Positions 25,823 to 35,080 of a stretch of DNA of 64,000 bases are shown piece after piece; the stretch's first letter is position 1, and every line of letters begins with the position of its first letter. A program made the position numbers and the translations under genes. This stretch comes from Anoxybacillus flavithermus. GTDB lineage: Bacteria; Bacillota; Bacilli; Bacillales; Anoxybacillaceae. Where the stretch lies: positions 1-64,000 of the forward strand of contig NZ_PEDM01000004.1 of assembly GCF_002742685.1 (NCBI RefSeq), in the 5' to 3' direction. The notes under the pieces were generated by a model, which was given only the letters and a program-made list of their open reading frames with translations, had not been told where the DNA came from and ran no database searches.

Positions 25823-27435
25823 TGTAGGGCATAAATTCTTGCTTCGTGCGGACGCATATGAAGCGTTGCGCCTTCTTCTTTTACGTCTGTGTAGTTGCTA
25901 AGCAAAAGATGGAGGTGAGCCGAAGCAAGCTCTTCTGGCAATTCATATACGTTGTCGTTATCGCAATGATTTAAGACGATGAGCCAACGAACTCCCTCGA
26001 GTTCACGTGTATAGGCGTAAATGTACGGATCATTTTCTGAAAAATCGCGGAACGTTCCGTACACCATGACCGGGTTTTGTTTACGTAATTGAATAAGCTT
26101 TTTATAGTAATAATACACCGAGTTCGGATCAGCTAACGCTTGTTTGACGTTAATTTCTTTATAATTTGGGTTGACTTTTAGCCAAGGTGTTCCGGTTGTA
26201 AATCCGGCATGTTCGCTATCGTCCCATTGCATTGGCGTACGCGAGTTATCGCGGCTCAGTAGCTGCAAGCTTTCTAGCACTTCTTTCGGATCGCGACCTT
26301 TGGCGACTTCCTCGGCATATTTATTTTTCATCGCAATGTCGTTATAGTCATCGATTGAGTCAAATTTGACGCCCGTCATGCCGATTTCTTCCCCTTGATA
26401 AATGTACGGGGTTCCAGGCAACGTATGCACGAGCGTAGCGAGCAGTTTTGCTGATTCAACCCGAAACTGTTTGTCGTTTCCATAGCGCGTCACTTGTCGT
26501 GTGTGGTCGTGATTGTTTAAAAATTGCGAGTTCCATCCTTTGCCCCACAAACCTTCATACCAACGTTTTTGAATTTGTTTAAAGCGAATCGGATCCCATG
26601 TCGGCATTTCGTCGCACACTTCAAAATGGAAAAGAGTATGTAGTTCGTTTCGATCTTCTCCGACATATTTTAAGCCTTCCTCTGGCGACACGAAAGCGAC
26701 TTCCCCGACAGTGAAAATGTCATAATGCTTTAACACTTTTTCATGCATTTCTTGTAAATAGTCATGCACGCCAGGATTGTTTGTTAAATAACGAATGTCA
26801 TACGGATTTTCGGCATCTGGGAATCCTTCAGGTTTGGCAAGCAAAGCAATCGCATCTAAACGGAACCCGTCGATCCCTTTATCTAACCAAAAACGCATCA
26901 TTTTATAAATTTCTTCACGAACTTCTTCGTTTTCCCAGTTTAAATCTGGTTGCTCCACCGCGAACGAATGAAAATAATATTGCCTTGTTTGTTCATCATA
27001 TTCCCATGCGGATGGGGTAAAGTACGAGCGCCAGTTATTCGGTTTGTCGCGCCATATGTACCAATTGCGTTTCGGATTATGTTTTGACGAACGAGATTCA
27101 ATAAACCAAGGATGTTGATCGGATGTATGGTTCACGACAAGATCCATAATTAACTTCATTCCGCGTTTATGTACCTCATGAAGCAAGCGATCAAATGTCC
27201 CCATATCCCCAGCTTTATCCATAATGCGATAGTAATCAGAAATGTCGTATCCGTTATCTTTATCAGGCGACTCATAGCACGGATTCAGCCAAATGACATC
27301 CACTCCTAAGTCGCGAATGTAATCGAGCTTTTGAATCAGTCCTTCTAAGTCACCATACCCATCACCGTTTGAGTCAAAAAAGCTGCGCCAATATACTTGA
27401 TATACAACCGCTTCTTTCCACCATGTCCGTTTCAT
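25819..27435 (-). CDS. Alpha-glucosidase / oligo-1,6-glucosidase, GH13
   Basis: Intracellular exo-acting glucosidase releasing glucose from short alpha-glucosides. Catalytic residues are the nucleophile Asp194 in GFRLDAIALL, acid/base Glu245 in VGEVAF and Asp310 in NNHDHTRQ. DLVVNHTS and QPDLNW are also present, and DSNGDGYGD (21-29) is a calcium site. 538 aa with no signal peptide. Alanine follows the nucleophile; in this subfamily valine there goes with alpha-1,6 preference and Ala/Thr with alpha-1,4, so maltose-type substrates are favoured. It stands alone without a transporter. A cre-like site lies between the gene and its upstream region. Confidence 0.9.
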   Translation of the reverse strand: MKRTWWKEAVVYQVYWRSFFDSNGDGYGDLEGLIQKLDYIRDLGVDVIWLNPCYESPDKDNGYDISDYYRIMDKAGDMGTFDRLLHEVHKRGMKLIMDLVVNHTSDQHPWFIESRSSKHNPKRNWYIWRDKPNNWRSYFTPSAWEYDEQTRQYYFHSFAVEQPDLNWENEEVREEIYKMMRFWLDKGIDGFRLDAIALLAKPEGFPDAENPYDIRYLTNNPGVHDYLQEMHEKVLKHYDIFTVGEVAFVSPEEGLKYVGEDRNELHTLFHFEVCDEMPTWDPIRFKQIQKRWYEGLWGKGWNSQFLNNHDHTRQVTRYGNDKQFRVESAKLLATLVHTLPGTPYIYQGEEIGMTGVKFDSIDDYNDIAMKNKYAEEVAKGRDPKEVLESLQLLSRDNSRTPMQWDDSEHAGFTTGTPWLKVNPNYKEINVKQALADPNSVYYYYKKLIQLRKQNPVMVYGTFRDFSENDPYIYAYTRELEGVRWLIVLNHCDNDNVYELPEELASAHLHLLLSNYTDVKEEGATLHMRPHEARIYALQ

Positions 27436-27451
27436 TCGTTGTCACTCCTTT

Positions 27452-27465
27452 ATTAAGCGTTTTCA
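27452..27465 (-). promoter_or_regulatory. cre-like site upstream of alpha-glucosidase
   Basis: TGAAAACGCTTAAT on the minus strand matches 12 of 14 cre positions and lies 17 bases before the gene, where CcpA binding would block transcription. Confidence 0.5.
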
Positions 27466-27533
27466 ATTTGAAAAGTTGCTATGTATAAGATAACATTGTT
27501 GTAAAGGAAAAAGAAGAGGGGAGTGAAAACGTT

Positions 27534-27770
27534 TTGGATATATCAGTGGCAAATGTATTAACAAAGATCGAAGAAGAAATTGCGAAAGCGAAGCATGCGT
27601 CATCACCGCAAGTAGTGCGTCAACATATATATGCTGTTCGCGCATTGTGCGACATTATTTTGCAACAACCATCACCAAGCACACAAGAAGTGACTTTGCC
27701 GCAACCGACAAAAACCGAACGATTAGATATCGGTGCCGATGCGAACGGGTCATCATTACTTGATTTTTAG
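27534..27770 (+). CDS. ywdI: YwdI-family protein (DUF5327)
   Basis: A 78-aa protein with an N-terminal helical part (VANVLTKIEEEIAKAKHA, then VRQHIYAVRALCDIIL) and a low-complexity tail ending in SLLDF. The layout and its place before ywdK match YwdI of B. subtilis, whose function is unknown. Start is TTG 27534 with GAGGGGAG about ten bases upstream; no ATG fits. It is followed by ywdK after 11 bases. Confidence 0.8.
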   Translation: MDISVANVLTKIEEEIAKAKHASSPQVVRQHIYAVRALCDIILQQPSPSTQEVTLPQPTKTERLDIGADANGSSLLDF

Positions 27771-27781
27771 GGGGAATGAAC

Positions 27782-28144
27782 ATGAAACTATTTACAATTA
27801 TCGCTTCCATTAGTGCTGCGTTGTGTGTCGCGCTCGGTGCGTTCGGAGCGCACGTGTTGGAAGGAAGAATCCCAGAGAGATATATGGACACATGGCAAAA
27901 AGCGGTTCAATATCAAATGTTCCATACGATCGGTTTATTTATTGTGGCATTACTTGCGACAAAGTGGTCAAATGTGATGCCAGCTGGATGGTTTATGCTT
28001 GTAGGGATCGTTTTATTTTCAGGTAGTTTATATGTACTAAGCTTAACACAAATTAAAGTACTTGGAGCGATTACGCCGTTAGGGGGCGTGTCGTTTATTG
28101 TTGCTTGGCTATTTTTAGCATATATTGCTATGAAACAAATGTAA
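27782..28144 (+). CDS. ywdK: DUF423 membrane protein
   Basis: Small integral membrane protein of 120 aa with four helices. The first helix contains ISAALCVALGAFGAHVLEG, the family signature; KAVQYQMFHTIGLFIVALL and the final GGVSFIVAWLFLAYIA follow. DUF423 proteins are widespread and uncharacterised. The ATG at 27782 is seven bases after AGGGGGA; an ATG at 27776 abuts the ribosome site. It is co-directional with ywdI. Confidence 0.9.
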   Translation: MKLFTIIASISAALCVALGAFGAHVLEGRIPERYMDTWQKAVQYQMFHTIGLFIVALLATKWSNVMPAGWFMLVGIVLFSGSLYVLSLTQIKVLGAITPLGGVSFIVAWLFLAYIAMKQM

Positions 28145-28172
28145 AACGAGGCGAGATTGACGCCTCGTTTTT
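28143..28172. terminator. Bidirectional terminator, ywdK / gerQ
   Basis: AAAACGAGGCG (28143-28153) pairs with CGCCTCGTTTT (28161-28171), providing T runs on both strands. Confidence 0.88.
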
Positions 28173-28614
28173 AACGTGGAGCATATGTGCTTAATCCGAC
28201 ACCTGGTGCAAATGGATATTCATAATTAATTTCCTCGTCAAACGTCACATAGTCGAGATAAATCATTGGCAGTAAATAGCGCATTCCTGTTTGCGGATCG
28301 CTTAAAATGAGATGATCACGACCAGCCGCTTCAATGGCACCACGGAAAATTTTCGCATTCCATTCACGATTGTTTTCAAATGTCATATAAACGGTTGCAA
28401 TTTTCCCTTTGTTTAGTCGTAAAATGTTTTCAATGTATGATTCTTCGACCGGAAGCATGCCAGGTAGCGGCTGGCTGGCGGTTGTTGGCGTTTGCATCGC
28501 CCCCGTTTGTGGTGTAAACGTTGGTGTAGGTATGCCAAAAGGATATGTTGGCATTTGGTATGGATAGTAGTACGGATACGGATAGTACGGCATTTGTTGA
28601 CGTTCATCACTCAT
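28171..28614 (-). CDS. gerQ: Spore coat protein GerQ
   Basis: Inner coat protein needed for CwlJ localisation and calcium-dipicolinate germination; cross-linked by transglutaminase in B. subtilis. The N-terminus is rich in Pro and Tyr (MPYYPYPYYYPYQMP) and the conserved C-terminal domain begins near residue 55 (LPVEESYIENILRLNKGK). 147 aa, starting at the ATG at 28614 after GAAGGAGGG. It lies 14 bases after cwlJ on the same strand, as in other Bacillaceae. Confidence 0.95.
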   Translation of the reverse strand: MSDERQQMPYYPYPYYYPYQMPTYPFGIPTPTFTPQTGAMQTPTTASQPLPGMLPVEESYIENILRLNKGKIATVYMTFENNREWNAKIFRGAIEAAGRDHLILSDPQTGMRYLLPMIYLDYVTFDEEINYEYPFAPGVGLSTYAPR

Positions 28615-28628
28615 GAGAATCCCTCCTT

Positions 28629-29051
28629 CTAATATACCCTTGGACAATTAGAACGCGTTGGCGCGTAAAAGCAGTGTGCTTTAAAACGACCGGCATTCCA
28701 TTGATTAAACCATTGTGGCGGACAAGTGCCGTCTGGTCGGAAAAACCAGAGAGAATTTGTGGCAGGATGAAACCGCTCACCACGGATGACGCGACGGGCA
28801 AGACGAATATCCTCTTCACGTGCCCGTTGATAAAAATACCCTTTTTGTACAGCCTCAAATCCCCCAGGGCTTTGAAATACCATTTGGCGAATGGTACGAA
28901 GCCCTTCAAAGTCTAAACAGTTTGCGCGCACGCGATTCACTCCAACATTCCCAACCATTAACATACCGAGTTGTCCGTCTTCCTCTGCCTCTGCGCGCAT
29001 AAGACGGGCAAGCAATTTCACATCTTCTTCTGTATATGCAACAACAGCCAT
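28629..29051 (-). CDS. cwlJ: Spore cortex-lytic cell wall hydrolase CwlJ
   Basis: Cortex hydrolase acting in germination, of the SleB/CwlJ family, without a signal peptide because it is made in the mother cell and placed in the coat. MRAEAEEDGQLGMLMVGNVGVNR carries the conserved catalytic Glu, and NSLWFFRPDG and HCFYAP are typical. 140 aa, equal to known CwlJ. GAGGTGAAGGG lies before the ATG. It forms a pair with gerQ, on which its localisation depends. Confidence 0.96.
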   Translation of the reverse strand: MAVVAYTEEDVKLLARLMRAEAEEDGQLGMLMVGNVGVNRVRANCLDFEGLRTIRQMVFQSPGGFEAVQKGYFYQRAREEDIRLARRVIRGERFHPATNSLWFFRPDGTCPPQWFNQWNAGRFKAHCFYAPTRSNCPRVY

Positions 29052-29147
29052 CCCTTCACCTCACTTTATGAAAATTGCTATTAGCCTATGATGAGACATA
29101 CGAAAATGTGAGGAAAGTCGTCATTGTTATATGTATGAAAGAGATGA

Positions 29148-29175
29148 TAAAAAAAGACCTCCAAATCGGAGGCCT
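29148..29175 (-). terminator. Terminator of hemQ
   Basis: On the minus strand AGGCCTCC and GGAGGTCT pair around a 5-base loop and lead into seven T residues. Confidence 0.85.
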
Positions 29176-29920
29176 ACACATGTAAAAACTGTTCCATTTT
29201 TTCTTTCGGTAAAATGTTGCCGACAAAGAAAGAGCCGAATTCACCAAATCTTGCGCTCACTTCATCAAATCTCATTTCGTATACGAGCTTTTTAAATTGA
29301 AGCACATCATTTGAAAAGAGCGTCACGCCCCATTCATAGTCATCAAAGCCGACCGAACCGGTAATGATTTGTACGACTTTTCCAGCATATTTTCTTCCCG
29401 TCATGCCGTGTGCGCGCATTAAATTGCGGCGCTCTTCCATCGGAAGCATGTACCAGTTGTCGTTTCCTTGACGGCGCTTGTCCATCGGATAAAAACAAAC
29501 GTGATTTGTTTTTGGTAAAATCGGATATAAACGGCGACGTACTTCCGGATTTTCATACGGATCGCCTGCCTCTGCTGGCAAGTAGTTGCTTAGCTCAACG
29601 ACAGAGACGTACGAATAGGCTGGCACGAGATATTCAGCAAGTTTTGTTTTATTGATTGCTGTTTCAATTTCATGCAATTCTTCCATCGTTGGACGTAAAA
29701 GCATAAACATGATGTCTGCTTTTTGTCCCATAATCGTGTAAATCGCATGACTACCTTCTTTAGCAGATTCGGTATTTTCCCATTTTTCGACTAATGTGAA
29801 AAACTCTTGTATTGCTTCTTGGCGCTCTTCGTTTGTGAGCGTTTTCCAAGCCGCCCAATCTACCGTGCGGAAGTCATGGAGAGAATACCAACCGTCTAAC
29901 GTTTGTGCTGCTTCGCTCAT
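29174..29920 (-). CDS. hemQ: Coproheme decarboxylase HemQ
   Basis: Last enzyme of the Gram-positive coproporphyrin-dependent heme pathway, decarboxylating iron-coproporphyrin III to heme b with peroxide. It belongs to the chlorite dismutase fold. The catalytic tyrosine region is [10 protein letters not shown] (about residues 142-151) and the heme-ligand histidine is in [12 protein letters not shown]. 248 aa. I use the ATG at 29920, eight bases after AAAGGAG, rather than a TTG nine bases upstream. It is near pta, as in B. subtilis (ywfI). Confidence 0.94.
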   Translation of the reverse strand: MSEAAQTLDGWYSLHDFRTVDWAAWKTLTNEERQEAIQEFFTLVEKWENTESAKEGSHAIYTIMGQKADIMFMLLRPTMEELHEIETAINKTKLAEYLVPAYSYVSVVELSNYLPAEAGDPYENPEVRRRLYPILPKTNHVCFYPMDKRRQGNDNWYMLPMEERRNLMRAHGMTGRKYAGKVVQIITGSVGFDDYEWGVTLFSNDVLQFKKLVYEMRFDEVSARFGEFGSFFVGNILPKEKMEQFLHV

Positions 29921-29987
29921 GTCCAACACTCCTTTTGTTATGTACTACCGAAATTGTATCATATGTGTTTCGTTTATGCCAAACGCA

Positions 29988-30551
29988 CTATTTGAACCGT
30001 TTGTAAATAAGAAAAGCAATGATAATGACAATGCCACCAACGATTGTGATCGTTGTAAAATGTTGTTCGATAAATGTTTTCGCTTGAGCACCTAACATGA
30101 AAATAATAAGCCCTTCTGCGAAAAAGCGCGCCCCGCGACCGATAAATGACCAAAAAAGCAACGTGCGAATGTTTACGTTAGAAATGCCCGAGAAAATCGT
30201 AAACACTTTATACGGAATGGGTGTAAACCCTGCGATGACGATCGCCATCGCCCCGTATTGTTGAAAATATTGTTCTACTTTGTCCATTTTTTCATCAGAA
30301 ATAAAATAACGTAAAATCGGTCTGCCGAACCTTTTTCCGATATACCACCCAAGCAGTGCGCCAAATACGGAGGCGACCGTTGTTAAAAAAGAAAACCATA
30401 GCGCCTTTTCCGGCTGAGCGATGCTTAACGGAATTAATAACACATCAGGCGGAATCGGAAAAAATGAAGATTCTGTAAAAGAAACGATGACGAGACCGAT
30501 AACGCCAAATTCAAGTAACCATTGTTCAAGATGATGAATCCATTGTGACAT
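29988..30551 (-). CDS. DedA/VTT-domain membrane protein
   Basis: Integral membrane protein of the DedA/SNARE-associated family, 187 aa. FTESSFFPIPPDVLLIPLS (about residues 25-43) is the conserved re-entrant loop and GWYIGKRFGRP a cytoplasmic turn; FTPIPYKVFTIFSG is the second conserved loop, and a hydrophobic helix with a basic tail ends it. This resembles the YqaA branch. Some DedA proteins flip polar lipids; the role here is not known. The start at 30551 is seven bases after GGAGCG. It is upstream of hemQ on the same strand with a 67-base gap. Confidence 0.88.
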   Translation of the reverse strand: MSQWIHHLEQWLLEFGVIGLVIVSFTESSFFPIPPDVLLIPLSIAQPEKALWFSFLTTVASVFGALLGWYIGKRFGRPILRYFISDEKMDKVEQYFQQYGAMAIVIAGFTPIPYKVFTIFSGISNVNIRTLLFWSFIGRGARFFAEGLIIFMLGAQAKTFIEQHFTTITIVGGIVIIIAFLIYKRFK

Positions 30552-30677
30552 ATGATAACGCTCCTTTATTTGTACATGTTTCTTAACAAATATATCACTT
30601 TTTAGGCGATATATCACTCAAGATAAAAAACAGAATTGTTATAAAAAAAAGACTATTTTCGTTTGTGGTGTAATTCA

Positions 30678-30705
30678 TTGCTTTTCGTCTCAATAAGAGT
30701 ATTCT
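30678..30705 (+). promoter_or_regulatory. Candidate pta promoter
   Basis: TTGCTT (30678-30683), 16 bases and TATTCT (30700-30705) lie about 40 bases before the pta ribosome site. I see no convincing cre in the region, although pta is CcpA-activated in B. subtilis. Confidence 0.4.
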
Positions 30706-30746
30706 AATAGATAGACGAATTTTTTTAAACTAAGGAGGAACATTTC

Positions 30747-31730
30747 GTGAGTGATTTATTTGCAGCCTTAAAACAAAAGGTGGCAGGAAAAAATGTAACG
30801 ATCGTGTTTCCGGAAGGACTAGATGAACGTATTTTAACAGCTGTCGGACGTCTAGCGGCAGAAAATGTATTACATCCGATTGTCATCGGCGAGCAAGAAG
30901 CTGTCGTCCAAAAAGCGAAAGAGCTTGGTTTGACGCTTGGGAGAGTAGAAATCATCGATCCACGTACGTATGAAGGAATGGAGGAAATGGTTGCCGCGTT
31001 TATTGAACGTCGCAAAGGAAAAGTGACGGAAGAAGATGCGCGCAACATCTTACTTGATGAAAATTACTTCGGTACGATGCTTGTGTATATGGGGAAAGCG
31101 CATGGGCTTGTGAGCGGTGCTGCGCATTCGACAGCGGATACAGTTCGTCCTGCGTTACAAATCATTAAAACAAAACCAGGCATTCGCAAAACATCGGGCG
31201 TGTTCATTATGGTGCGCGGTGATGAGAAATATGTATTTGCCGATTGTGCGATTAACATCGCCCCAGATAGCCAAGATTTAGCAGAAATCGCCATTGAGAG
31301 CGCACAAACAGCGAAAATGTTTGATATTGAACCGCGCGTAGCGATGCTTAGCTTCTCAACGAAAGGGTCGGCGAAATCGCCAGAAACAGAAAAAGTGATC
31401 GAAGCGGTGCGTATCGCAAAAGAAATGGCACCAGAGTTAACGCTCGATGGTGAGTTTCAATTTGATGCCGCGTTTGTTCCATCTGTGGCGAAAAAGAAAG
31501 CGCCAGACTCCGTCATTCAAGGCGATGCGAACGTCTTTATTTTCCCAAGCTTAGAAGCGGGGAATATCGGGTATAAAATTGCCCAACGTCTCGGCAACTT
31601 TGAAGCGGTCGGTCCAATTTTGCAAGGATTAAATCAACCGGTGAACGATTTATCGCGCGGATGTAACGCCGAAGATGTATACAAATTATCACTCATCACA
31701 GCAGCGCAGGCGCTTGCGGCGATGGAATAA
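30747..31730 (+). CDS. pta: Phosphate acetyltransferase
   Basis: Interconverts acetyl-CoA and acetyl phosphate in overflow and fermentative acetate formation, so it can drain the acetyl-CoA made by PflB. 327 aa, the short catalytic-domain-only form of Gram-positives. Conserved [23 protein letters not shown] and [12 protein letters not shown] are seen. The start is GTG 30747 with AAGGAGGAAC upstream. The stop codon shares one base with the start of lipL. Confidence 0.97.
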   Translation: MSDLFAALKQKVAGKNVTIVFPEGLDERILTAVGRLAAENVLHPIVIGEQEAVVQKAKELGLTLGRVEIIDPRTYEGMEEMVAAFIERRKGKVTEEDARNILLDENYFGTMLVYMGKAHGLVSGAAHSTADTVRPALQIIKTKPGIRKTSGVFIMVRGDEKYVFADCAINIAPDSQDLAEIAIESAQTAKMFDIEPRVAMLSFSTKGSAKSPETEKVIEAVRIAKEMAPELTLDGEFQFDAAFVPSVAKKKAPDSVIQGDANVFIFPSLEAGNIGYKIAQRLGNFEAVGPILQGLNQPVNDLSRGCNAEDVYKLSLITAAQALAAME

Positions 31731-32554
31731 TGAGTGAATTGTTGCAACAACAAACGTGGCGAGTGATCGATCATTCGAGTCTTGGTCCATCGTTTGATGC
31801 GAAGCAGTCATTTGCGTTTGATGATGCGCTTTGCGAATCAGTTGGTAGCGGTCAATCACATCCGATCGTTCGCTTATGGGTGCATCATCAGACAATTGTG
31901 CTCGGCATTCAAGATACGAGATTGCCGTACATTGAAAAAGGACTCGCCTACTTACATGAACAAGGTTGGCGCACGATCGTTCGCAACTCTGGTGGGTTGG
32001 CGGTCGTATTAGATGAAGGGGTTTTAAACGTTTCGCTTATTTTTTCTGATACAAAAAAAGGAATTGATATTGATCGAGGATATGAAGCGATGGCGACACT
32101 CATTGCGCACATGTTGCCAGAAGCACATGTGCAAACAGGGGAAGTTGTCGGTTCGTATTGCCCAGGAAGTTTTGATTTAAGCATTGACGGAAAAAAGTTT
32201 GCAGGCATTTCACAGCGGCGCATTCGGGGAGGCGTCGCGGTGCAAGTGTATATATGTGCAAACGGAAGCGGCGCTGAAAGAGCAGGATGGATTCGTGAGT
32301 TTTATGAGCGATCTCTTGCGGGAGAACAGACAAAGTTTACGTATCCGACAATCGTTCCGCATACGATGGCATCTTTAAGTGAATTGCTCGGCAAAGAAAT
32401 GACCGTTTCAACGCTTATCATCCGCCTATACGAAGCGCTTCAATCGTTTGGAAGTAGGCTCGAGCCATCATCGCTCACCCCGGAAGAATGGGAGCGATAT
32501 AACGTGTATTTTCAACGTATGATTGACCGAAACGAGACGATGCTGCCGAAATAA
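31730..32554 (+). CDS. lipL: Octanoyl-[GcvH]:protein N-octanoyltransferase
   Basis: Amidotransferase that moves octanoyl groups from GcvH to the E2 subunits of dehydrogenases in lipoate assembly. It has the LplA/LipB fold: [20 protein letters not shown] is the substrate loop and [24 protein letters not shown] carries the acyl-thioester cysteine and conserved lysine. 274 aa. It overlaps the pta stop by one base, as in B. subtilis pta-ywfL. The cysteine position separates it from LipM and LplJ types only by similarity, so confidence in the exact acyl partner is moderate. Confidence 0.9.
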   Translation: MSELLQQQTWRVIDHSSLGPSFDAKQSFAFDDALCESVGSGQSHPIVRLWVHHQTIVLGIQDTRLPYIEKGLAYLHEQGWRTIVRNSGGLAVVLDEGVLNVSLIFSDTKKGIDIDRGYEAMATLIAHMLPEAHVQTGEVVGSYCPGSFDLSIDGKKFAGISQRRIRGGVAVQVYICANGSGAERAGWIREFYERSLAGEQTKFTYPTIVPHTMASLSELLGKEMTVSTLIIRLYEALQSFGSRLEPSSLTPEEWERYNVYFQRMIDRNETMLPK

Positions 32555-32582
32555 AAAAGCTGTCCGATGCGACAGCTTTTTT
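32555..32582. terminator. Bidirectional terminator, lipL / rsfA
   Basis: AAAAGCTGTC (32555-32564) pairs with GACAGCTTTT (32571-32580), with A/T runs on both sides. Confidence 0.88.
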
Positions 32583-33252
32583 ACTCGGCAATCTTTTCGA
32601 TTTTTTCTAAGTTTCCGTTGCGATCCATTTTGAAAATCGGTGGCTTAAACTCATCTTCTGAAATTTCGATTTGTCTTGCCCGATTAATGATTCGGGCCAT
32701 CGTTCCGTAATCTTCGCGCAATTCTTCATTTTCCTTTTGTAATTTTGTAAATTGTTGTTCTAGTTGTTTATATTGTTGTTGTAGTTGTTCGAGCTCAAGC
32801 TTCAGTTGTTTATTTTCCACTAGCGCTGTTTCTTGACCGATGTACGATTGCTTTAAAGAATGTAAAAAAGCAATGACATGGTCAAGCGTTAAATGATTTG
32901 TCTCAACATGCTCATATTCATTTGTTTGCACTTCTAACGGTTCCATTCCTAATTCTTCAAGCGAAGGTACAGGAGGTGTATAGAGCGGCCGTTTTCGCAA
33001 AGCATGTTTATTTCCGAGTGCGCGTTGCCGTTGTTTACGGAACTTTTTCGCCATTTGTAACGATTCTTCGTATTGTTGGCGAACGACCGCATTCCAGCGA
33101 AACCCGCATGCAGCAGACGTACGATTTAATTTATCGCCCACTTCTTCAAACGCATTTAATTGCGTGCTCCCTTCGCGCACATGGCGTAGCACCGTTTCAG
33201 CTAGCAATAAATCTTCTTCTTCAGTCCAAGCATCTTGTCGTTTTTTTGTCAT
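32581..33252 (-). CDS. rsfA: Prespore-specific regulator RsfA
   Basis: Sporulation transcription factor that in B. subtilis tunes sigma-F-dependent genes in the forespore. The N-terminus is a Myb/SANT-like DNA-binding domain ([19 protein letters not shown], residues about 6-55). A linker follows, then a coiled coil from about residue 130 to 195 rich in Gln, Leu and Glu. 223 aa. The start at 33252 follows AAAGGAG; 14 residues of open frame upstream lack a ribosome site. Confidence 0.92.
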   Translation of the reverse strand: MTKKRQDAWTEEEDLLLAETVLRHVREGSTQLNAFEEVGDKLNRTSAACGFRWNAVVRQQYEESLQMAKKFRKQRQRALGNKHALRKRPLYTPPVPSLEELGMEPLEVQTNEYEHVETNHLTLDHVIAFLHSLKQSYIGQETALVENKQLKLELEQLQQQYKQLEQQFTKLQKENEELREDYGTMARIINRARQIEISEDEFKPPIFKMDRNGNLEKIEKIAE

Positions 33253-33396
33253 GAAAAAACTCCTTTCGCATTCTTTTACTTTCATAATCACCAAAAAACG
33301 AGAAATATATACTATTTTTCAAAGGAAATAGATGCAGCTTGCATTGTTCGCTTATACGCGTTAGAATACTCGTTAGCGAAAAGGAGTGAGGACGGT

Positions 33397-33621
33397 ATGC
33401 AAAATGAATTTCGCGTCTGTGACGACTGTCAAGCAACGAATTTAAAAACGTTGTTGCCAAGGTTAAAAAAATTAGACCCGAACGCAACAATTGAAATTGG
33501 CTGCCAATCGTATTGCGGTCCAGGTCGAAAAAAAGTGTTTGCGTTCGTCAACAATCGACCTGTATCAGCGATGACGGAAGATGAATTAATTGAAAAGATT
33601 GCTGCGAAGTTGAAAAAATAA
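33397..33621 (+). CDS. DUF1450 family protein
   Basis: A 74-aa protein with an N-terminal CDDC motif (Cys9 and Cys12 region) and a [12 protein letters not shown] segment near the middle, both typical of the DUF1450/YuzB group. The fold is probably thioredoxin- or ferredoxin-like, but function is unknown. AAGGAG lies ten bases before the ATG. It precedes ywfO with a terminator between. Confidence 0.85.
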   Translation: MQNEFRVCDDCQATNLKTLLPRLKKLDPNATIEIGCQSYCGPGRKKVFAFVNNRPVSAMTEDELIEKIAAKLKK

Positions 33622-33642
33622 GGTGGCTGTCACCGATCAAGG

Positions 33643-33673
33643 GGCATTCTATGTGAGGGGAATGCCTTTTTTG
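33643..33673 (+). terminator. Terminator after DUF1450 gene
   Basis: GGCATTC (33643-33649) pairs with GAATGCC (33660-33666) and is followed by six or more T residues. Confidence 0.82.
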
Positions 33674-33769
33674 TTTGATTTTGGTACATGTCATTGAAGG
33701 AAGTCTTTGTTTTTTTCATAGAACGCTCTATAATAAAGCTATGTTATGAACGGAAGAGAGGGAGAAGGA

Positions 33770-35068
33770 TTGTACCTCAATGAAAAATTAAGCGAAGAGA
33801 AAGTGTTTAAAGATCCGGTGCATCGGTATGTGCATGTGCGAGATAAAGTCGTTTGGGATTTAATTGGCACAAAAGAATTTCAACGGTTGCGCCGCATTAA
33901 ACAGCTCGGTACGACGTATTTGACGTTTCACGGCGCGGAGCATAGTCGCTTTAATCATTCGCTTGGTGTCTATGAAATTGTCCGTCGCATCGTTGACGAT
34001 GTGTTTGCTGGTCGACCGGATTGGGATGAAAACGAGCGCTTGCTTTGTTTATGCGCTGCGCTTTTGCACGATTTAGGACATGGACCGTTTTCGCATTCGT
34101 TTGAGAAAGTGTTTCATCTTGATCATGAACAATTTACCCGCGCAATTATTTTAGGTGATACGGAAGTGAACGAGGTGCTTCGTCGTGTATCGTTTGATTT
34201 TCCGAAAAAGGTTGCGGAAGTGATTGCGAAGACGTACGAAAATAAGCTTGTCGTTAGTCTCATTTCAAGCCAAATTGACGCCGATCGTATGGACTATTTA
34301 TTGCGCGATGCATACTATACAGGCGTCAGCTATGGGCATTTTGATATGGAACGCATTTTGCGAGTGATGCGTCCGCGCGAAGAACAAGTCGTCATTAAAC
34401 GAAGCGGCATGCACGCGGTAGAAGACTATATTATGAGCCGATATCAAATGTATTGGCAAGTATATTTCCATCCTGTCACGCGTAGTGCCGAAGTTATTTT
34501 AACGAAAATTTTGCACCGTGCGAAACATTTATATTTAGCTGGTTATACATTTCAAACACCTCCTGTTCATTTCCAATCTCTTTTTTATGGAAATATGCAA
34601 CTAGAAGACTACTTGAAACTAGATGAAGCAGTAACATTATATTATTTTCAACAATGGCAAGATGAGCAAGATCCGATTTTAAGCGATTTATGTCGTCGCT
34701 TTATGAATCGCAATTTATTTAAATACGTCGAATTTCAACCGACGAACGAGGAAATGAAAAAGCTAGTGGAATTGACGACGTTGTTTAAAAAGGCAGGCAT
34801 CGACCCGAACTATTATTTAGTCGTTGACTCTTCATCCGATCTTCCGTACGACTTTTATCGTCCTGGGGAAGAAGAGGAGAGGCTTCCGATTTATTTGTTA
34901 ATGCCGAATGGGGAGTTGCGTGAATTATCGCGGGAATCGACAATTGTTGATGCGATTTCCGGGAAGCGTCGCACCGATCATAAATTATATTTTCCGCAAG
35001 ATTTTCTTGACGACTTATCGACAAAACGAAACATAAAGAAAAAAATTAAGGAACTTTTATATGAATAG
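33770..35068 (+). CDS. ywfO: HD-domain phosphohydrolase YwfO
   Basis: Metal-dependent phosphohydrolase of the HD superfamily, related to dNTP triphosphohydrolases. HSRFNHSLGVYEIVRR supplies the first His, LLHDLGHGPFSHSFE the HD pair (about residues 108-115), and SSQIDADRMDYLLRDA the distal Asp. About 432 aa. I start at TTG 33770, after GAGGGAGAAGGA; an in-frame ATG 24 bases earlier has no ribosome site. The HD site is complete, so it is likely active; substrate is unknown. ywgA follows after 12 bases. Confidence 0.9.
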   Translation: MYLNEKLSEEKVFKDPVHRYVHVRDKVVWDLIGTKEFQRLRRIKQLGTTYLTFHGAEHSRFNHSLGVYEIVRRIVDDVFAGRPDWDENERLLCLCAALLHDLGHGPFSHSFEKVFHLDHEQFTRAIILGDTEVNEVLRRVSFDFPKKVAEVIAKTYENKLVVSLISSQIDADRMDYLLRDAYYTGVSYGHFDMERILRVMRPREEQVVIKRSGMHAVEDYIMSRYQMYWQVYFHPVTRSAEVILTKILHRAKHLYLAGYTFQTPPVHFQSLFYGNMQLEDYLKLDEAVTLYYFQQWQDEQDPILSDLCRRFMNRNLFKYVEFQPTNEEMKKLVELTTLFKKAGIDPNYYLVVDSSSDLPYDFYRPGEEEERLPIYLLMPNGELRELSRESTIVDAISGKRRTDHKLYFPQDFLDDLSTKRNIKKKIKELLYE

Positions 35069-35080
35069 GAGATGGGGACA

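Noticed and set aside
27525-27538. Second cre-like sequence TGAAAACGTTTTGG before ywdI
   Set aside because: The last two positions are wrong and it overlaps the ywdI ribosome site to start-codon region; weaker than the site at 27452-27465.
29063-29089. Exact match to sigma-E pattern ATA-N16-CATAnnnT before cwlJ
   Set aside because: Its start point would fall inside the cwlJ ribosome site, leaving almost no leader. Probably chance in AT-rich DNA, although cwlJ is a sporulation gene.
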